From contig NZ_CADIKM010000028.1 of assembly GCF_902859895.1 (NCBI RefSeq), positions 1 through 64,000 of the forward strand: 64,000 bases of DNA. The letters are read 5' to 3'. This document shows positions 25,501-36,084 of this stretch, piece by piece. This DNA comes from Pararobbsia alpina. Lineage in GTDB: Bacteria; Pseudomonadota; Gammaproteobacteria; Burkholderiales; Burkholderiaceae. How positions within the stretch are numbered: the stretch's first letter is position 1; every line of letters starts with the position of its first letter. The translations under genes and the position numbers were made by a program. The notes beneath the pieces are model-generated. The model was not told the origin of the DNA. It made no database searches and saw only the letters and a program-made list of their open reading frames with translations.

Positions 25501-27151
25501 GGAGGAGGCGATAGGAGGTATTGCCAAGCTGAAATACATCGCCCGCGAGGCTCTCCACCGCGAAGTCCTCGTTGACCGTGCCGATCGGATGGCCCTGCGG
25601 CTCGAGCAACACCGTGTAGTCCGCATTGTCGGGAATCGTGCCGCCCGATGTCACAGCGGTCAGCTTGCTGCCACGCCGGCCGCGCAATGTCTTCTCGACC
25701 GTGTCACGGTGAAGATATGCGCCTCGTACGCCGTTGCGGCTCGTATAGCCATCGGCCAACATCCTGAGGATCGCGTCGTAGCGCGCGCGTTCGAGCCCGG
25801 CATACGGCTCGGCATGGCGTACGAGGTCGAACAGCGCGTCCTCGTGCCATTCGCGGCATGCGACTTCGGCGACGATCTGCTGGGCGAGCACATCGAGCGG
25901 CGCACGCGGAATGCGCAGCAAGTCAAGCTCGTCGCGCCTCACGCAGTCGAGCAGGGCCGCGCATTCGATCAGATCGTCCCGCGAAGTTGGAAACAGACGT
26001 CCCTTGGGCATGCCGCCGACATGGTGGCCCGAGCGGCCTACCCGTTGCAGGAAAGCCGCGATGCTACGCGGTGAGCCGACCTGGCAGACCAGGTCGACAT
26101 CGCCGATGTCGATGCCGAGTTCGAGCGAAGCGGTGGCGATCAGCACGCGCAATTCCCCGCGCTTCAGGCGTTGTTCCGCATCGAGCCGGTATTCCTTGGC
26201 GAGACTGCCATGGTGCGCGGCGACCGCCTCATTGCCGAGCCGGTCGGCCAGATGCCGGGCAGCCCGCTCGGCCATGCGCCGGGTATTGACGAAGATGAGG
26301 GTAGTGCGATGCATACCCGCGAGCTCGGCCATCCGGTCGTAGACGCGCTCCCATACGTCGTTGGCCATGACCGCTTCGAGCGGCACGGGTGGCAGTTCGA
26401 TCGCGAGATCCCGCGCACGGATATGGCCGACATCGACGATCGCACAATCGCTGGTGTTTGGGCCGCCGACCAGGAAGCGTGCCACTGCCTCGAGGGGCTT
26501 CTGGGTCGCTGACAGACCGATACGTGTCGGGCGTCGCGGGCACAGCGCATCGAGACGTTCGAGACTGAGCGCGAGGTGGCTGCCTCGCTTGCTGCCGGCT
26601 ACCGCGTGGATTTCATCGACGATCACCGTGCGCACGTTTGTCAGCATGGTGCGGCCGCTGTCCGAGCACAGCAGCACGTACAGGGATTCGGGTGTCGTAA
26701 CGAGGATGTGCGGCGCGTGCTTGCGCATCGCCTGTCGTTCCTGCTGGGTCGTGTCGCCTGTGCGGACCGCCACGCGGATTCCCGGGTCGGGCAGACCCAT
26801 GCGCGCAAGTTCCCGCGCGATGCCCTCGAGCGGGACCTGGAGATTGACCCGGATGTCGTTCGAGAGAGCCTTGAGCGGAGACACATAGACGACCGTGGTC
26901 GTATCGGGCAGGGCACCCCCATGCGCGATGCCTTCGCGGACCAGCGTGTCGATCGCGGCCAGAAAAGCGGTGAGCGTCTTGCCCGAACCGGTCGGCGCGG
27001 CGACCAGCGTCGAGCGGCCACTGCGAATCAGCGGCCACGCGCGCTGTTGAGCCTCGGTCGCATGGTCGAAGGCGCCGTGGAACCAGGAGGCGACGGCCGG
27101 GTGAAAATCGTCCCGGACATCGACATCGATATCGGAGCAGGCGGTAGTCAT
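22571..27151 (-). CDS. lhr: Lhr-type DEAD/DEAH ATP-dependent helicase
   Basis: A 1,526-residue superfamily-2 helicase of the long bacterial Lhr class, acting in DNA repair. Motif I is [18 protein letters not shown], motif II the DEIH box ([20 protein letters not shown]), motif III SATQKP, and motifs [22 protein letters not shown] to QRVGRSGH. The winged-helix, Lhr-core and C-terminal domains follow, to [20 protein letters not shown] and [20 protein letters not shown]. An A/G/T/P-rich insert ([20 protein letters not shown] onward) of about 50 residues splits the middle. ATG 27151; no partner gene in the operon. Confidence 0.93.
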   Translation of the reverse strand: MTTACSDIDVDVRDDFHPAVASWFHGAFDHATEAQQRAWPLIRSGRSTLVAAPTGSGKTLTAFLAAIDTLVREGIAHGGALPDTTTVVYVSPLKALSNDIRVNLQVPLEGIARELARMGLPDPGIRVAVRTGDTTQQERQAMRKHAPHILVTTPESLYVLLCSDSGRTMLTNVRTVIVDEIHAVAGSKRGSHLALSLERLDALCPRRPTRIGLSATQKPLEAVARFLVGGPNTSDCAIVDVGHIRARDLAIELPPVPLEAVMANDVWERVYDRMAELAGMHRTTLIFVNTRRMAERAARHLADRLGNEAVAAHHGSLAKEYRLDAEQRLKRGELRVLIATASLELGIDIGDVDLVCQVGSPRSIAAFLQRVGRSGHHVGGMPKGRLFPTSRDDLIECAALLDCVRRDELDLLRIPRAPLDVLAQQIVAEVACREWHEDALFDLVRHAEPYAGLERARYDAILRMLADGYTSRNGVRGAYLHRDTVEKTLRGRRGSKLTAVTSGGTIPDNADYTVLLEPQGHPIGTVNEDFAVESLAGDVFQLGNTSYRLLRIETGRVRVEDAHGAAPNIPFWLGEAPGRSDELSAGVARLRANIEERLVGKPLDGHVLNAAIDWLVDEVGIDDGAARQIVEYLARARAALGALPTQDTLAMERFFDESGGMQLVIHSPFGSRINRAWGLALRKRFCRTFNFELQAAATEDAIVLSLSTSHSFVLDEVWRYLRSSNAEHLLVQALLDAPLFNVRWRWNATTSLALPRYAGGRKVAPQIQRMKSDDLLAAVFPDQAACLENVVGEREWPSHPIVDQTVDDCLHEAMDSDGWLAVLRRIERGQLKLVARDLPAPSPLAMEILNARPYAYLDDAPLEERRTQAVINRRWTDPASADDLSALDLDAIASVSEEAWPRVRDADEMYEALMSLACVTLDEASAQEGWQDWLASLARRGRATRMTIRSSASAISGVGTGGIETGTGTQTPAPGAGAGPNAGAGTDAGAHSLSPSSNDGTLRTLWVPLERLACLQAAYGPADLAPVLEAPENDREPWNRDDAIVEIVRARLTGFGPQPLATIAGALGLPLGAVATALTKLETEGYVMRGRFTPDADSEQWCERHLLARIHRYTIKRLRREIEPVERQDFMRFLFDWQHLAPDARRRGRDALPEIVAQLEGFEAAASAWETDLLPARVSDYFEPWLDELCRAGKIVWSRIAAPVRAAGGPVRTTPIVLLPRRDLGLWNALPDFDGPPEMSARAERVHAALLRNGAMFFDELLSETRLLPIELEEAVGELVSTGLVNADSFAGLRALLLPAAKRAKLAKRRRRSASSPSGMDEAGRWSLVRRGNGNASVGVSGDASTSPMPAASGDIVATHSRRTPIVAGRKPRTDPEALEHIALVLLRRYGVVFWRLLEREAAWLPSWRELLPVFHRLEARGDIRGGRFVAGLAGEQFALPEAIPLLREVRRRPVDGALVCISGVDPLNLSGTLLPGEKVPALTGNRVLFRDGVPVATMIAGKPDYLVDLEAADREPMRAALTGRR

Positions 27152-27320
27152 GCAAAAGGATATGGCGACAAGGGCGTGGACGACAAGCCGGTTCGAGATC
27201 GATGATTCTTAAAGGTAAAACCTACCGTCGTCGCCTGCCAAATCCCTTGTCGAAGTATTGTCATTCCCGATATTGCCGCCTGCCTCTGTTCCCATAGCGG
27301 ACTTGGAACCTTGGCAAATC

Positions 27321-28514
27321 ATGATGACTCAGCAGCGGCAGGTGACTTTTCAATTGATCCCGTTCACGGCGGCCAGTTTTCTCGGCTTCCTCGCGATCGG
27401 GATTCCGCTGCCGGTCCTGTCTTTCTATGTGCAGGATAGGCTCGGCTTCAGCCCCTTCATGGTCGGCATCATTATCGGGTTGCAGTCGCTCGCGACCTTG
27501 CTGACCCGGCGATATGCGGGGCGCCTTTGCGATACCGCCGGACCGAAGAGGACCACGATGTTCGGCTTCGCCTGCGCCTCGGCGGCCGGTGCACTCTATC
27601 TCGCGTCGGTCGCCTGCGCGGACCATCGCGAATTCGCGCTCGCGGTGCTGGCGGCGGGCCGGCTCGTGCTCGGGCTCGGCGAGAGTCTTTTCATTACGGC
27701 GCTCGCATCCTGGAGCATCGCGCGTGTCGGTACCCAGCACGCTGGCCGTGCGATGGCATGGTCCGGCATCTCGATGTACAGCGCGGTCGCGCTCGGCGCG
27801 CCGGTGGGTCTCGCGATCGAGCATCTGGGCGGCTTTGTCTGGGTGGCCGCGTGCGCGGTGCTCACGCCCTGCATCGGCGCGCTACTCGCGGCACGCTGGG
27901 CCGATGCGGCGGTCGCGACGGCTGCCGCGAGCGCTTCGTTCGTGCGAGTGCTCCAAAAAATCTGGGCTCCCGGCCTGAGCCTCGCGCTCGCGTCCTCGGG
28001 TGTCGGCACCATCAGTGCCTTCCTGAGCCTGCGCTATCGCATCGACCACTGGGCCGGTGCCGGGCTAGCCCTGACGGGCTTCGGATTTGCCTATATCGTC
28101 ATGCGTCTGTTGTTCGGCGGATTGCCCGACCGGCTGGGCGGCTTTCGCACGGGCGCGATTTCCTTGTTTGTCGAGGCCGCCGGATTGTTTCTGATCGCAC
28201 AGGCATCGACGCCGGCCTTTGCCCTGGCCGGTGCGACGCTGACCGGTGTCGGGTATTCGCTGGTATTTCCCTCGCTCGGCGTCGAAGCGCTCCGGCGCGT
28301 GCCGGGAGAGAATCGTGGCATCGCGCTCAGCGCATACTTGGCGTGCTTCGATCTTGGCGTCGCGATGGCCGGTCCGAGTGCGGGCGTCGTCGCGCACAGG
28401 TATGGAATGTCCGCTGCTTTCATCGCAGCGTCGATCGCCGCCTTGCTCGGGCTGAGTCTCGTATGCTCCGATCGTCTGCTGCTCAGGCCGCGCACGATGG
28501 AGACGATTTGTTGA
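27321..28514 (+). CDS. MFS transporter, 12 TM (YhhS-like)
   Basis: About 397 residues from ATG 27321 (MMTQQRQVTFQLIPFTAASF). A TTG at 27258 would add 21 residues without membrane character. It resembles the UPF0226/YhhS-type arabinose-exporter-like MFS group: FLAIGIPLPVLSFYVQDRLG, motif A variant TRRYAGRLCDTAGPKRTTMF, then GLGESLFITALASWSIARVG and GVGYSLVFPSLGVEALRRVP. Predicted inner-membrane exporter; substrate unknown. It is divergent from lhr, with 170 bp between the two starts. Confidence 0.85.
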   Translation: MMTQQRQVTFQLIPFTAASFLGFLAIGIPLPVLSFYVQDRLGFSPFMVGIIIGLQSLATLLTRRYAGRLCDTAGPKRTTMFGFACASAAGALYLASVACADHREFALAVLAAGRLVLGLGESLFITALASWSIARVGTQHAGRAMAWSGISMYSAVALGAPVGLAIEHLGGFVWVAACAVLTPCIGALLAARWADAAVATAAASASFVRVLQKIWAPGLSLALASSGVGTISAFLSLRYRIDHWAGAGLALTGFGFAYIVMRLLFGGLPDRLGGFRTGAISLFVEAAGLFLIAQASTPAFALAGATLTGVGYSLVFPSLGVEALRRVPGENRGIALSAYLACFDLGVAMAGPSAGVVAHRYGMSAAFIAASIAALLGLSLVCSDRLLLRPRTMETIC

Positions 28515-28864
28515 TGAGAGCCATGACGCGCGACACGAGGCTCGTGCGCGGTCCAGCGACGAGCTTGCTGGGATGAGAGTGAGAGTGCAGGATCGCACGC
28601 TTGCTGCCGAGCGCGCTGGAAATGATTTGGCCATCCTCATGAAAAGGGATCTTAGCCGTGTTTCTTAGGCGATCCTAATTCTGCCCAGGGTGGCGCACCG
28701 TGCGCTATCAAACGTTTGCACACATGACAAGTCGATGAGGAAGCTCTCTTTATTCGATTCGGCAGGAGGTCCACATCCTGTGCGAGAATAGCGCCGTTGC
28801 GTTCGAATTGGGTTCCGGGCACCACTCCGGAACTTCGAAGGCAGGACTACGGGGTGGAAAATCT
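28515..28864. other. intergenic, no certain gene
   Basis: On the minus strand a start-less frame (EDGQIISSALGSKRA, HSHPSKLVAGP) spans about 28495 to 28680. It could be the tail of a lost gene, but it has no start codon or domain. An AT-rich patch (TCTTTATTCGATTCGGCAGG) near 28745 precedes the next gene. Nothing else was recognised. Confidence 0.4.
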
Positions 28865-29661
<797 letters not shown>

Positions 29662-29719
29662 CACCCCCTCAAACCCGAAACCGCGTCCGCCAACGGACGC
29701 GCCGACCGGAGACTCTTGC

Positions 29720-30670
29720 ATGCGCCCGGAAGCCGCCCTCGATATCGAATTGCTCGCACCGTCGGGCTACCCGCAGGACAGGGGCGCGGTCGAACGCGGC
29801 ATCGCCCGGCTGCGCGATGCGGGCTGCACGGTACGCGGTATCGAAGCGGCGCAACGGCGTTTCCAGCGCTTCGCCGGCACGGACGAGGAGCGCGTCGCCG
29901 ATTTGAACCGGCTTGCCGATCCCGCGCATCCTTTACCCGATATCGCGCTCTGCGTGCGCGGCGGCTACGGTGCGAGCCGGATTCTCGACCGACTCGATTA
30001 TGCGGGCCTGCGGCGGCGCCTTGCCGGGACATCGACCATGCTGGTCGGACACAGCGACTTCACGGCAATCCAGCTCGCCTTGCTTGCAAGGGCGGGCCTC
30101 GTGAGCTTCGGCGGCCCGATGCTTGCGGGAAATTTCGGCGCGACAGACGCGACATTCAGCAAGTTCACGCTGGAGAACTTCTGGAGAGCGGTACGCGATG
30201 AGACGCTGAGCATTGCTTCATCGACGCCGCAGGAACACGCCCTCGATATCAGCGGCACATTGTGGGGGGGCAATCTCGCAATGGTGGCCGCGCTCGCCGG
30301 TACCCCCTATATGCCTTCGGTCGACGGCGGCATCCTGTTCGTGGAGGATATCGCCGAGCGGCCATTCCGGGTCGAGCGCATGCTGTATCAGCTTCATCAG
30401 GCCGGCATTCTTCAGCGTCAGCAGGCGCTTGTCTTCGGCGATTTCTCGCAAGGCGAGCCGGTCGACTATGACAACGGCTTCAGCATGGCCGATGTGGCCG
30501 CACAGATCCGCGTGGCGACCGGCATCCCCATATTGACCGGCCTGCAATTCGGCCATTGCGGCGACACGCTGACCTTGCCGGTCGGTGCACCCGCCCATCT
30601 GCGCAGCGGCGCGGACGGCTTTGTACTGACAGTCGGCGGCTATCCGCACGCGGGCGGAGGGGCACGCTGA
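29720..30670 (+). CDS. ldcA: LD-carboxypeptidase, peptidase family S66
   Basis: 316 residues, cytoplasmic (no signal peptide). LdcA removes the terminal D-Ala from murein tetrapeptides during cell-wall recycling. The nucleophile Ser lies in STMLVGHSDFTAIQ; the catalytic Glu in ILFVEDIAERPFRVERML; the His in LQFGHCGDTLTLPVGAP. LAPSGYPQD at the N-terminus and CVRGGYGASRILDRLDY are family signatures. ATG 29720 has CCGGAGACT 8 bp upstream. It probably shares transcription with tadA. Confidence 0.92.
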   Translation: MRPEAALDIELLAPSGYPQDRGAVERGIARLRDAGCTVRGIEAAQRRFQRFAGTDEERVADLNRLADPAHPLPDIALCVRGGYGASRILDRLDYAGLRRRLAGTSTMLVGHSDFTAIQLALLARAGLVSFGGPMLAGNFGATDATFSKFTLENFWRAVRDETLSIASSTPQEHALDISGTLWGGNLAMVAALAGTPYMPSVDGGILFVEDIAERPFRVERMLYQLHQAGILQRQQALVFGDFSQGEPVDYDNGFSMADVAAQIRVATGIPILTGLQFGHCGDTLTLPVGAPAHLRSGADGFVLTVGGYPHAGGGAR

Positions 30671-30680
30671 CGGGCGTGCA

Positions 30681-30761
30681 CTGATTCAGCTGAATCAACC
30701 GGATCAGCTGATTCAGCCGGATCAGCAGCCCATGGACCGCTCGTGGGCATCCCATGGGCTG
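30681..30761. repeat. cluster of short direct and inverted repeats upstream of puuE
   Basis: The stretch holds the palindrome GATTCAGCTGAATC (30683 to 30696), CTGATTCAGC twice (30681, 30708), CCGGATCAGC twice (30699, 30717), and a 10-bp hairpin CAGCCCATGG / CCATGGGCTG (30726 to 30735 with 30752 to 30761). It lies just after the ldcA stop and 140 to 220 bp before puuE. It could be the ldcA terminator, a regulator site, or both. Confidence 0.5.
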
Positions 30762-30901
30762 CTCACGAGCCGCATGCCTTCCCACCATACCTGTGCAGTG
30801 ACGGCCACTATCTCTGTCGTCATATGGGCGCACTCGGGCGATTTCGCTACACTTCTTCGCATGCCTCGGCTCGGCCGTGGCTTACCCGAGACTTCCATAC
30901 G

Positions 30902-31945
30902 ATGCCTTTCGACAAGCTCTATCCGCGTGACCTGATCGGCTACGGCCGTCATCCCGTCCAGGCGAACTGGCCGGGCAAGGCCCGCATTGCCGTGCAGTTC
31001 GTCCTGAACTACGAAGAGGGCGGCGAGAACTGCGTGCTGCACGGCGATCCGGCCTCCGAGCAGTTCCTGTCGGAGATTGTCGGCGCCGCGGCCTATCCGG
31101 CACGCCACATGAGCATGGAGTCGATCTACGAATACGGCTCGCGCGCGGGCGTCTGGCGCATCCTGCGCGAGTTCGAGAAGCGCGGTCTGCCCCTGACGGT
31201 GTTTGGCGTAGCGACGGCGCTCGAACGTCATCCCGAGGTCGCCCACGCCTTTGTCGAGGCCGGCCATGAGATCGCATGCCACGGCTGGAAATGGATTCAC
31301 TACCAGGATCTCAATCCCGCCGTCGAAGCGGAACACATGCGACTCGGCATGGCAACCATCGAGCGGGTGACGGGGGTCCGGCCGCTCGGCTGGTACACCG
31401 GCCGTGACAGTCCGAACACCGCGCGTCTCGTCGCCGAATATGGCGGCTTCACGTACCAGTCCGACTACTATGGAGACGACCTCCCGTTCTGGAGCGAGGT
31501 CGAAATCACCGGAGGGGAACGCCGTCCTCAGCTGGTCGTACCGTACACACTCGATACGAACGACATGCGATTCGCGACGCCGCAGGGCTTCAATACGGCG
31601 GACCATTTCTTCACCTATCTGCGCGACGCATTCGACGTGCTCTATGAAGAGGGCGCGACCGCGCCGAAGATGCTGTCGATTGGCATGCACTGCCGGCTGC
31701 TTGGCCGCCCGGGACGCATTCGCGCATTGCAGCGCTTTCTCGACTATCTCGAAAAGCATGATCACGTGTGGATCACCCGGCGTATCGATATCGCGAATCA
31801 CTGGGTTCAGGAGCATCCGTACCGAGCGGGCGAGGCTGCCAGCGTAGCGGGCGCCGCGCGCCCAGGGAGCGCGGCGCAGGGGGCCGGTACGGCAGGTTCT
31901 CCGGGTACGGCGGCGGGTGCGTCGCTTGGCAGGAGCGCCGGATGA
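30902..31945 (+). CDS. puuE: allantoinase, PuuE type
   Basis: A 347-residue metal-independent allantoinase of the polysaccharide-deacetylase (NodB) fold, opening allantoin to allantoate. It begins MPFDKLYPRDLIGYGRHPVQ; ANWPGKARIAVQFVLNYEEG is the family entry motif, then HEIACHGWKWIHYQ, RPLGWYTGRDSPNTARLVAE and YQSDYYGDDLPFW. A non-conserved Ala/Gly tail (from about residue 310) extends the usual C-terminus. ATG 30902 is preferred over an upstream in-frame start because homology begins there. The stop overlaps uraD (ATGA), so the genes form an operon. Confidence 0.93.
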   Translation: MPFDKLYPRDLIGYGRHPVQANWPGKARIAVQFVLNYEEGGENCVLHGDPASEQFLSEIVGAAAYPARHMSMESIYEYGSRAGVWRILREFEKRGLPLTVFGVATALERHPEVAHAFVEAGHEIACHGWKWIHYQDLNPAVEAEHMRLGMATIERVTGVRPLGWYTGRDSPNTARLVAEYGGFTYQSDYYGDDLPFWSEVEITGGERRPQLVVPYTLDTNDMRFATPQGFNTADHFFTYLRDAFDVLYEEGATAPKMLSIGMHCRLLGRPGRIRALQRFLDYLEKHDHVWITRRIDIANHWVQEHPYRAGEAASVAGAARPGSAAQGAGTAGSPGTAAGASLGRSAG

Positions 31946-32463
31946 AACCCGTTCAATATGATTTACAGGCACTCGGTGCGTTCTCGCGCGACGCGTTCGT
32001 CTCGACTTTGGGCGGCATTTTCGAGCATTCACCCTGGGTCGCCGAGGGCGCATGGGAGCGCCGCCCATTCGCGGATATCGACGCGCTCCATCGCGCGATG
32101 TGTGAAGCCGTCGAGGCGGCCGATCCCTCATTGCAACTCGCATTGATCGACGCCCACCCGGAACTTGCAGGCAAGGCCGCGATACGCGGCGAGCTCACGA
32201 CCGAATCGACGCGCGAACAAAGCGGCGCAGGCCTCGATCAATGCTCGCCCAAGGAGTTCGCCGAACTCCAGGCGCTCAATCGCGAGTATCGCGATGCCTT
32301 TGGTTTTCCGTTCATTCTCGCCGTGCGCGGCTATGACCGCGCCGGGATCATCGAACAAATGCGCCGCCGCGTGCGGCATGATCGCGCAAGCGAACTTCGC
32401 GAGAGCCTCGCGCAGATCTACCGGATCGCGCGCTTCCGGCTCGACGACCTGATTACTCACTGA
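31942..32463 (+). CDS. uraD: OHCU decarboxylase
   Basis: A 173-residue 2-oxo-4-hydroxy-4-carboxy-5-ureidoimidazoline decarboxylase, making (S)-allantoin from OHCU. The catalytic His is in IDAHPELAGKAA; the Glu/Gln pair lies in TTESTREQSGAGLDQCS; FPFILAVRGYDRAGIIEQM is also typical. The usual length is ~165 to 175. Coupled to puuE by a 4-bp overlap and followed by alc 9 bp later. Acts between 5-hydroxyisourate hydrolase and allantoinase. Confidence 0.93.
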   Translation: MKPVQYDLQALGAFSRDAFVSTLGGIFEHSPWVAEGAWERRPFADIDALHRAMCEAVEAADPSLQLALIDAHPELAGKAAIRGELTTESTREQSGAGLDQCSPKEFAELQALNREYRDAFGFPFILAVRGYDRAGIIEQMRRRVRHDRASELRESLAQIYRIARFRLDDLITH

Positions 32464-32472
32464 GGATCCCAG

Positions 32473-33483
32473 ATGGCTTTGCCCACGCTTGACCCCAACG
32501 CCCCCGAGTTCGTGCACCGCTATGTGAATCTCGCCGATCCGCGCCTCGGCGCGCAGGCGCTCGCGACAAGCGACGAGTTCTTTGCGCCCATGGCGCGCAT
32601 GCTGAACCCGGAACCGGCTGTGTTCATCGTGGGCAAGTACGACGACCACGGCAAATGGATGGACGGCTGGGAATCGCGGCGCAAACGCGCGGCGGGCCAC
32701 GACTGGTGCGTGATCAAGCTCGCGCGCGCGGGCGTGATCAAAGGCATCGATATCGACACAAGCCATTTCACCGGCAACTATCCGCCCGCGGCCTCGATCG
32801 AAGCCTGTCGTCTCGAACAGGGTTCGCCGGACGCGCAGACCGAATGGACCGAAATCGTCGCATCGAGGTCCTTGCAGGGCAATAGTCATCACTATGTCGA
32901 CGTCGCGGCGAGCGAGGCTTATACGCACCTGCGCATCAATATCTATCCCGATGGCGGGATCGCGCGGCTGCGCGTTTATGGGCAGCCGCTGGTCGACTGG
33001 GCCGGCGCCGATCGCACCGCGCTGATCGACCTTGCTGCGATGGAGCATGGCGCCTATGTCGTCGGTACGAACAACCAGCACTTCGGCCTTGCCTCGACCC
33101 TGTTGATGCCGGGCCGCGGCGTCAATATGGGCGATGGTTGGGAGACGCGCCGCCGCCGCGAACCGGGCAATGACTGGTGCATCGTTGCACTCGCGCATCC
33201 GGGCACGCTGCGCAAGGTCGAAGTCGATACCGCGCACTTCAAGGGCAATTTCCCGGACCGCTGTTCGCTGCAGGCCGCCTTCATGACGGGCGGCACCGAT
33301 AGTTCACTGATCACGCAATCGATGTTCTGGCAGACCTTGCTGCCTGAACAGCCCCTGCAGATGGACCATGTCCATACGTACGAAAAGGAACTCGCGGCGC
33401 TCGGTCCCGTGAGCCATGTGCGCTTCAACATCTTCCCGGACGGCGGGGTATCCCGCCTGCGCTTGTTCGGCACGATCTCATGA
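32473..33483 (+). CDS. alc: allantoicase
   Basis: A 336-residue allantoicase, splitting allantoate into (S)-ureidoglycolate and urea. Two similar halves are visible: [23 protein letters not shown] with [15 protein letters not shown] in the first, and [19 protein letters not shown] with [14 protein letters not shown] in the second. This matches the known tandem jelly-roll architecture. [16 protein letters not shown] ends the protein as usual. ATG 32473; stop overlaps the next gene (ATGA). Confidence 0.94.
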   Translation: MALPTLDPNAPEFVHRYVNLADPRLGAQALATSDEFFAPMARMLNPEPAVFIVGKYDDHGKWMDGWESRRKRAAGHDWCVIKLARAGVIKGIDIDTSHFTGNYPPAASIEACRLEQGSPDAQTEWTEIVASRSLQGNSHHYVDVAASEAYTHLRINIYPDGGIARLRVYGQPLVDWAGADRTALIDLAAMEHGAYVVGTNNQHFGLASTLLMPGRGVNMGDGWETRRRREPGNDWCIVALAHPGTLRKVEVDTAHFKGNFPDRCSLQAAFMTGGTDSSLITQSMFWQTLLPEQPLQMDHVHTYEKELAALGPVSHVRFNIFPDGGVSRLRLFGTIS

Positions 33484-34028
33484 CGACTATTCCATCGAGC
33501 ACACCAGGCACGACGATGCGGACCCTGAAGGTCGAGCCCCTCACACGCGAAGCCTTTGCGGCATTCGGTGAAGTGATCGAGCTGGACGGCGCCCGGCACT
33601 ATCCGATCAATCTCGGCACGACGGAGCGATACCACGATCTGGCCAACGTGGATACCGCCGACGCGGGCGGTCGCACGCTGATCAGCGTATTCAGGGGGCA
33701 GCCGCGGACCTTGCCATTCGAGATCACGATGATGGAGCGGCATCCGCTCGGCAGCCAGGCTTTTATTCCGGTGCATGAGCGGCCCTACCTGGTTGTCGTC
33801 GCCCCCGCGGGCGATCTCGATCCCGAACGGTTGCGTGCGTTCGTGACACGTGGCTGGCAGGGCGTCAATCTCGCCAAGGGAGTCTGGCACCATCCCTTGA
33901 TTGCTTGCGGAGAAGTCAGTGACTTCGTCGTGGTCGATCGCGGGGGCAGCGGTACGAATCTGGACGAACAGACATTGCCGGTTTCCTACTGGCTTGCGGC
34001 CGATGCGCTGACAGACACGTCAAGCTGA
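33480..34028 (+). CDS. allA: ureidoglycolate lyase
   Basis: Up to 182 residues from ATG 33480, overlapping the alc stop; conserved sequence starts at [20 protein letters not shown] (ATG 33516). AllA converts (S)-ureidoglycolate to glyoxylate and urea, the last step here. Cupin-like motifs: [29 protein letters not shown] and [16 protein letters not shown]. It ends the + strand degradation operon puuE-uraD-alc-allA. No urease genes are in the window, so the fate of urea is not shown. Confidence 0.93.
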   Translation: MTTIPSSTPGTTMRTLKVEPLTREAFAAFGEVIELDGARHYPINLGTTERYHDLANVDTADAGGRTLISVFRGQPRTLPFEITMMERHPLGSQAFIPVHERPYLVVVAPAGDLDPERLRAFVTRGWQGVNLAKGVWHHPLIACGEVSDFVVVDRGGSGTNLDEQTLPVSYWLAADALTDTSS

Positions 34029-34066
34029 TTGATGCAAGCTCGATCTAGCCTTTAAGGGAGATCGAG

Positions 34067-34894
34067 ATGGATCGCATCCAGGCAGCAGCAGGAGGTCGCG
34101 TGCCGTTACCGCGTATGCCAGTACCGCGTATGCCGGCACCATCGGGTGCAAGCGGGCATGTCGACCACGGAATGGTCGGTACGATCATTGCCGCGGAGCA
34201 CGCTTTGACGCAGAGGTTTCCGGATCTTCAGCCGCAGATGGATAACCCATCGTTCGAGCGGCTTTGTTACGACGTGTTCGCGACCGATTCCAGCGAGCGT
34301 TTTACGCCCGCGGAGATGCTCCATCTTTTCATCGAGGGACCCGGCTCGATGGACCCCGAACGCGATATCCAGAGCGAGGCATTCGGCCGGGTCCTCGGCT
34401 ATCTCGATCAGGTCCTTGCATTGGCGTACGAGTTCAGTCCGACCTTCCGAAGGCTGTTCAACTACGCAGCCGATATGCATTTGCACGAGTCACGCTGGTA
34501 TCTTGCCGCCGACGAAGCGTTCGGGGCGACGGCCACGGCGCAACAGCGCGAAGGGGCTGGCCATCGCTCGGTGATCGCATTGAACAGCGACCCATTCGAG
34601 GCAGGCGGGGATCACGACGTCTATGCCTGTGCTGAAGGCATCCATCCCTTTTCGGGAATGCGTTCATACATGCATGAAATCATTCATGCGCTGACCGGGC
34701 TTACCGACAATGAAGCCCTCCATCCGCGCGGGCCGGTCGTCGAATACGAGAACCTCGTCATGAAGGAGCTTGGGGATGGCTCCCCGGCACGGATTGCGTA
34801 CGCGGCCCCCGTACCGCCGCAGCCCGGTACGGAGGAGGTCAATTTCTCGTCGATCGATTTTGGCGATGCGTTCAGCGCTGCGCCCCCGTCATGA
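34067..34894 (+). CDS. M91-like zinc metalloprotease, effector-like
   Basis: A 275-residue protein with no signal peptide. Residues 11 to 26 are Pro-rich with a tandem PRMPVPRMPAP repeat, like the flexible secretion region of type III effectors. The zinc motif is H203-E-I-I-H207 in YMHEIIHALTGLTDNEALHP, followed by the likely third ligand Glu in RGPVVEYENLVMKELG. This spacing and the GPxxEYxN segment resemble peptidase family M91 (NleD of E. coli, HopH1 of Pseudomonas). ATG 34067 has a good AAGGGAG site. It lies 38 bp after allA and overlaps the 3' end of puuD by 23 bp. No secretion genes or hrp-type promoter are visible. Confidence 0.6.
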   Translation: MDRIQAAAGGRVPLPRMPVPRMPAPSGASGHVDHGMVGTIIAAEHALTQRFPDLQPQMDNPSFERLCYDVFATDSSERFTPAEMLHLFIEGPGSMDPERDIQSEAFGRVLGYLDQVLALAYEFSPTFRRLFNYAADMHLHESRWYLAADEAFGATATAQQREGAGHRSVIALNSDPFEAGGDHDVYACAEGIHPFSGMRSYMHEIIHALTGLTDNEALHPRGPVVEYENLVMKELGDGSPARIAYAAPVPPQPGTEEVNFSSIDFGDAFSAAPPS

Positions 34895-36065
34895 ACCATT
34901 GCCCGAGCTTTGCGCGCTCTTCGTCGGTAATGTGTGTGACATTGCCGAGCGGCATCGACTTGAGTTGCACGGCCTGCTGATAGATTCGCGGGGCGTTCAA
35001 TGCGATCGCGTCGGCACTGTCGAGCAGGACGCCGGCTGGCGCGCTGCCCATCATGGTCGGATGAGCTGCATGGCATTGCGCGCAACGTTGCGTGATGATC
35101 GGCTCGATATCGACCAGTTTCGGTGCGCTGCTACCGGCCGGGACGGCCGCCACCGCGACGGTCTTCGGCAGGGTCCAGGCAAATGCGCCGAGAAGCAGAA
35201 CGATGCCGATCAGCGGCAGATACCAGAGCACCCGGCCACGATGCCGCATCACGAAGAATTGCCGGATCAGCGCGCCCGCGAGCATGATCAGTGCGAGCAC
35301 CGCCCAGTTGTAAGGGTGCGTATAGGTGATCGCATAGTGGTTGGACAGCATCGCGAACACGACCGGCAGCGTCACATAGGTGTTGTGGACCGAGCGCTGC
35401 TTACCGCGTTTGCCGTAGATCGGGTTGGGCGATTCGCCGCGCAGCATCGCGTCGACCATCTTGCGCTGGCCCGGGATGATCACCATGACCACATTGGCTG
35501 ACATCATGGTCGCGAGCATCGCGCCGATGATCAGGTAAGCGGCACGACCCGCAAATACATGGCACGCGACATAGCTCGCGAACAGCACATAGAGTCCGAC
35601 ACAGACGCCGAGCAGCGTATCGCGATTGCCCAGCAGCCGGCAAAGCGAGTCATAGACGATCCAGCCGACCACCAGAAAGCCGAGCACCGAAGAGACCGCG
35701 ACCACCGGCCCCATGTCGAGCACATTGCGGTCGATCAGATAAGTGTTCGGACTCGACAGGTAGACGATCGTGAGCAGCGCGAATCCGCTGATCCATGTCG
35801 TGTAGGCAGGCCACTTCGACCAGTGCAGTTTCTCCGGCATGTTCGGCGGCGCGACCGTGTACTTCTGCATATGATAGAAGCCGCCGCCGTGGACATGCCA
35901 GAACTCGCCGAAGACGCCCTTGGGCATCTGTGACGGGTCGCGCGCGGGGCGCAGGCCGTTGTCGAGCGCGACGAAATAGAACGACTCGCCGATCCAGGCG
36001 ATCGCGACGATGACGTGGAACCAGCGGGCAAGCAGGCCCAGCCAGTCTGTGACAAATCCTTCCAT
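34872..36065 (-). CDS. puuD: urate hydroxylase PuuD (membrane, cytochrome c tail)
   Basis: 397 residues. This cofactor-independent-looking membrane protein (DUF989) oxidises urate to 5-hydroxyisourate and passes electrons to its C-terminal heme c domain. About eight membrane segments occur, beginning GLLARWFHVIVAIAWIGESF, with FWHVHGGGFYHMQKY and KWPAYTTWISGFALLTIVYL. The heme-binding CQCH-type motif is in ITQRCAQCHAAHPTMMG, with a distal Met candidate in LKSMPLGNVTHIT. It lies 19 bp downstream of the hydroxyisourate hydrolase gene on the same strand. Confidence 0.93.
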   Translation of the reverse strand: MEGFVTDWLGLLARWFHVIVAIAWIGESFYFVALDNGLRPARDPSQMPKGVFGEFWHVHGGGFYHMQKYTVAPPNMPEKLHWSKWPAYTTWISGFALLTIVYLSSPNTYLIDRNVLDMGPVVAVSSVLGFLVVGWIVYDSLCRLLGNRDTLLGVCVGLYVLFASYVACHVFAGRAAYLIIGAMLATMMSANVVMVIIPGQRKMVDAMLRGESPNPIYGKRGKQRSVHNTYVTLPVVFAMLSNHYAITYTHPYNWAVLALIMLAGALIRQFFVMRHRGRVLWYLPLIGIVLLLGAFAWTLPKTVAVAAVPAGSSAPKLVDIEPIITQRCAQCHAAHPTMMGSAPAGVLLDSADAIALNAPRIYQQAVQLKSMPLGNVTHITDEERAKLGQWFMTGAQR

Positions 36066-36084
36066 GATTCAGTTTTCCCCGGTT

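Noticed and set aside
30722-32143. 473-codon ORF antisense to puuE
   Set aside because: Shadow of allantoinase and uraD; no recognisable family.
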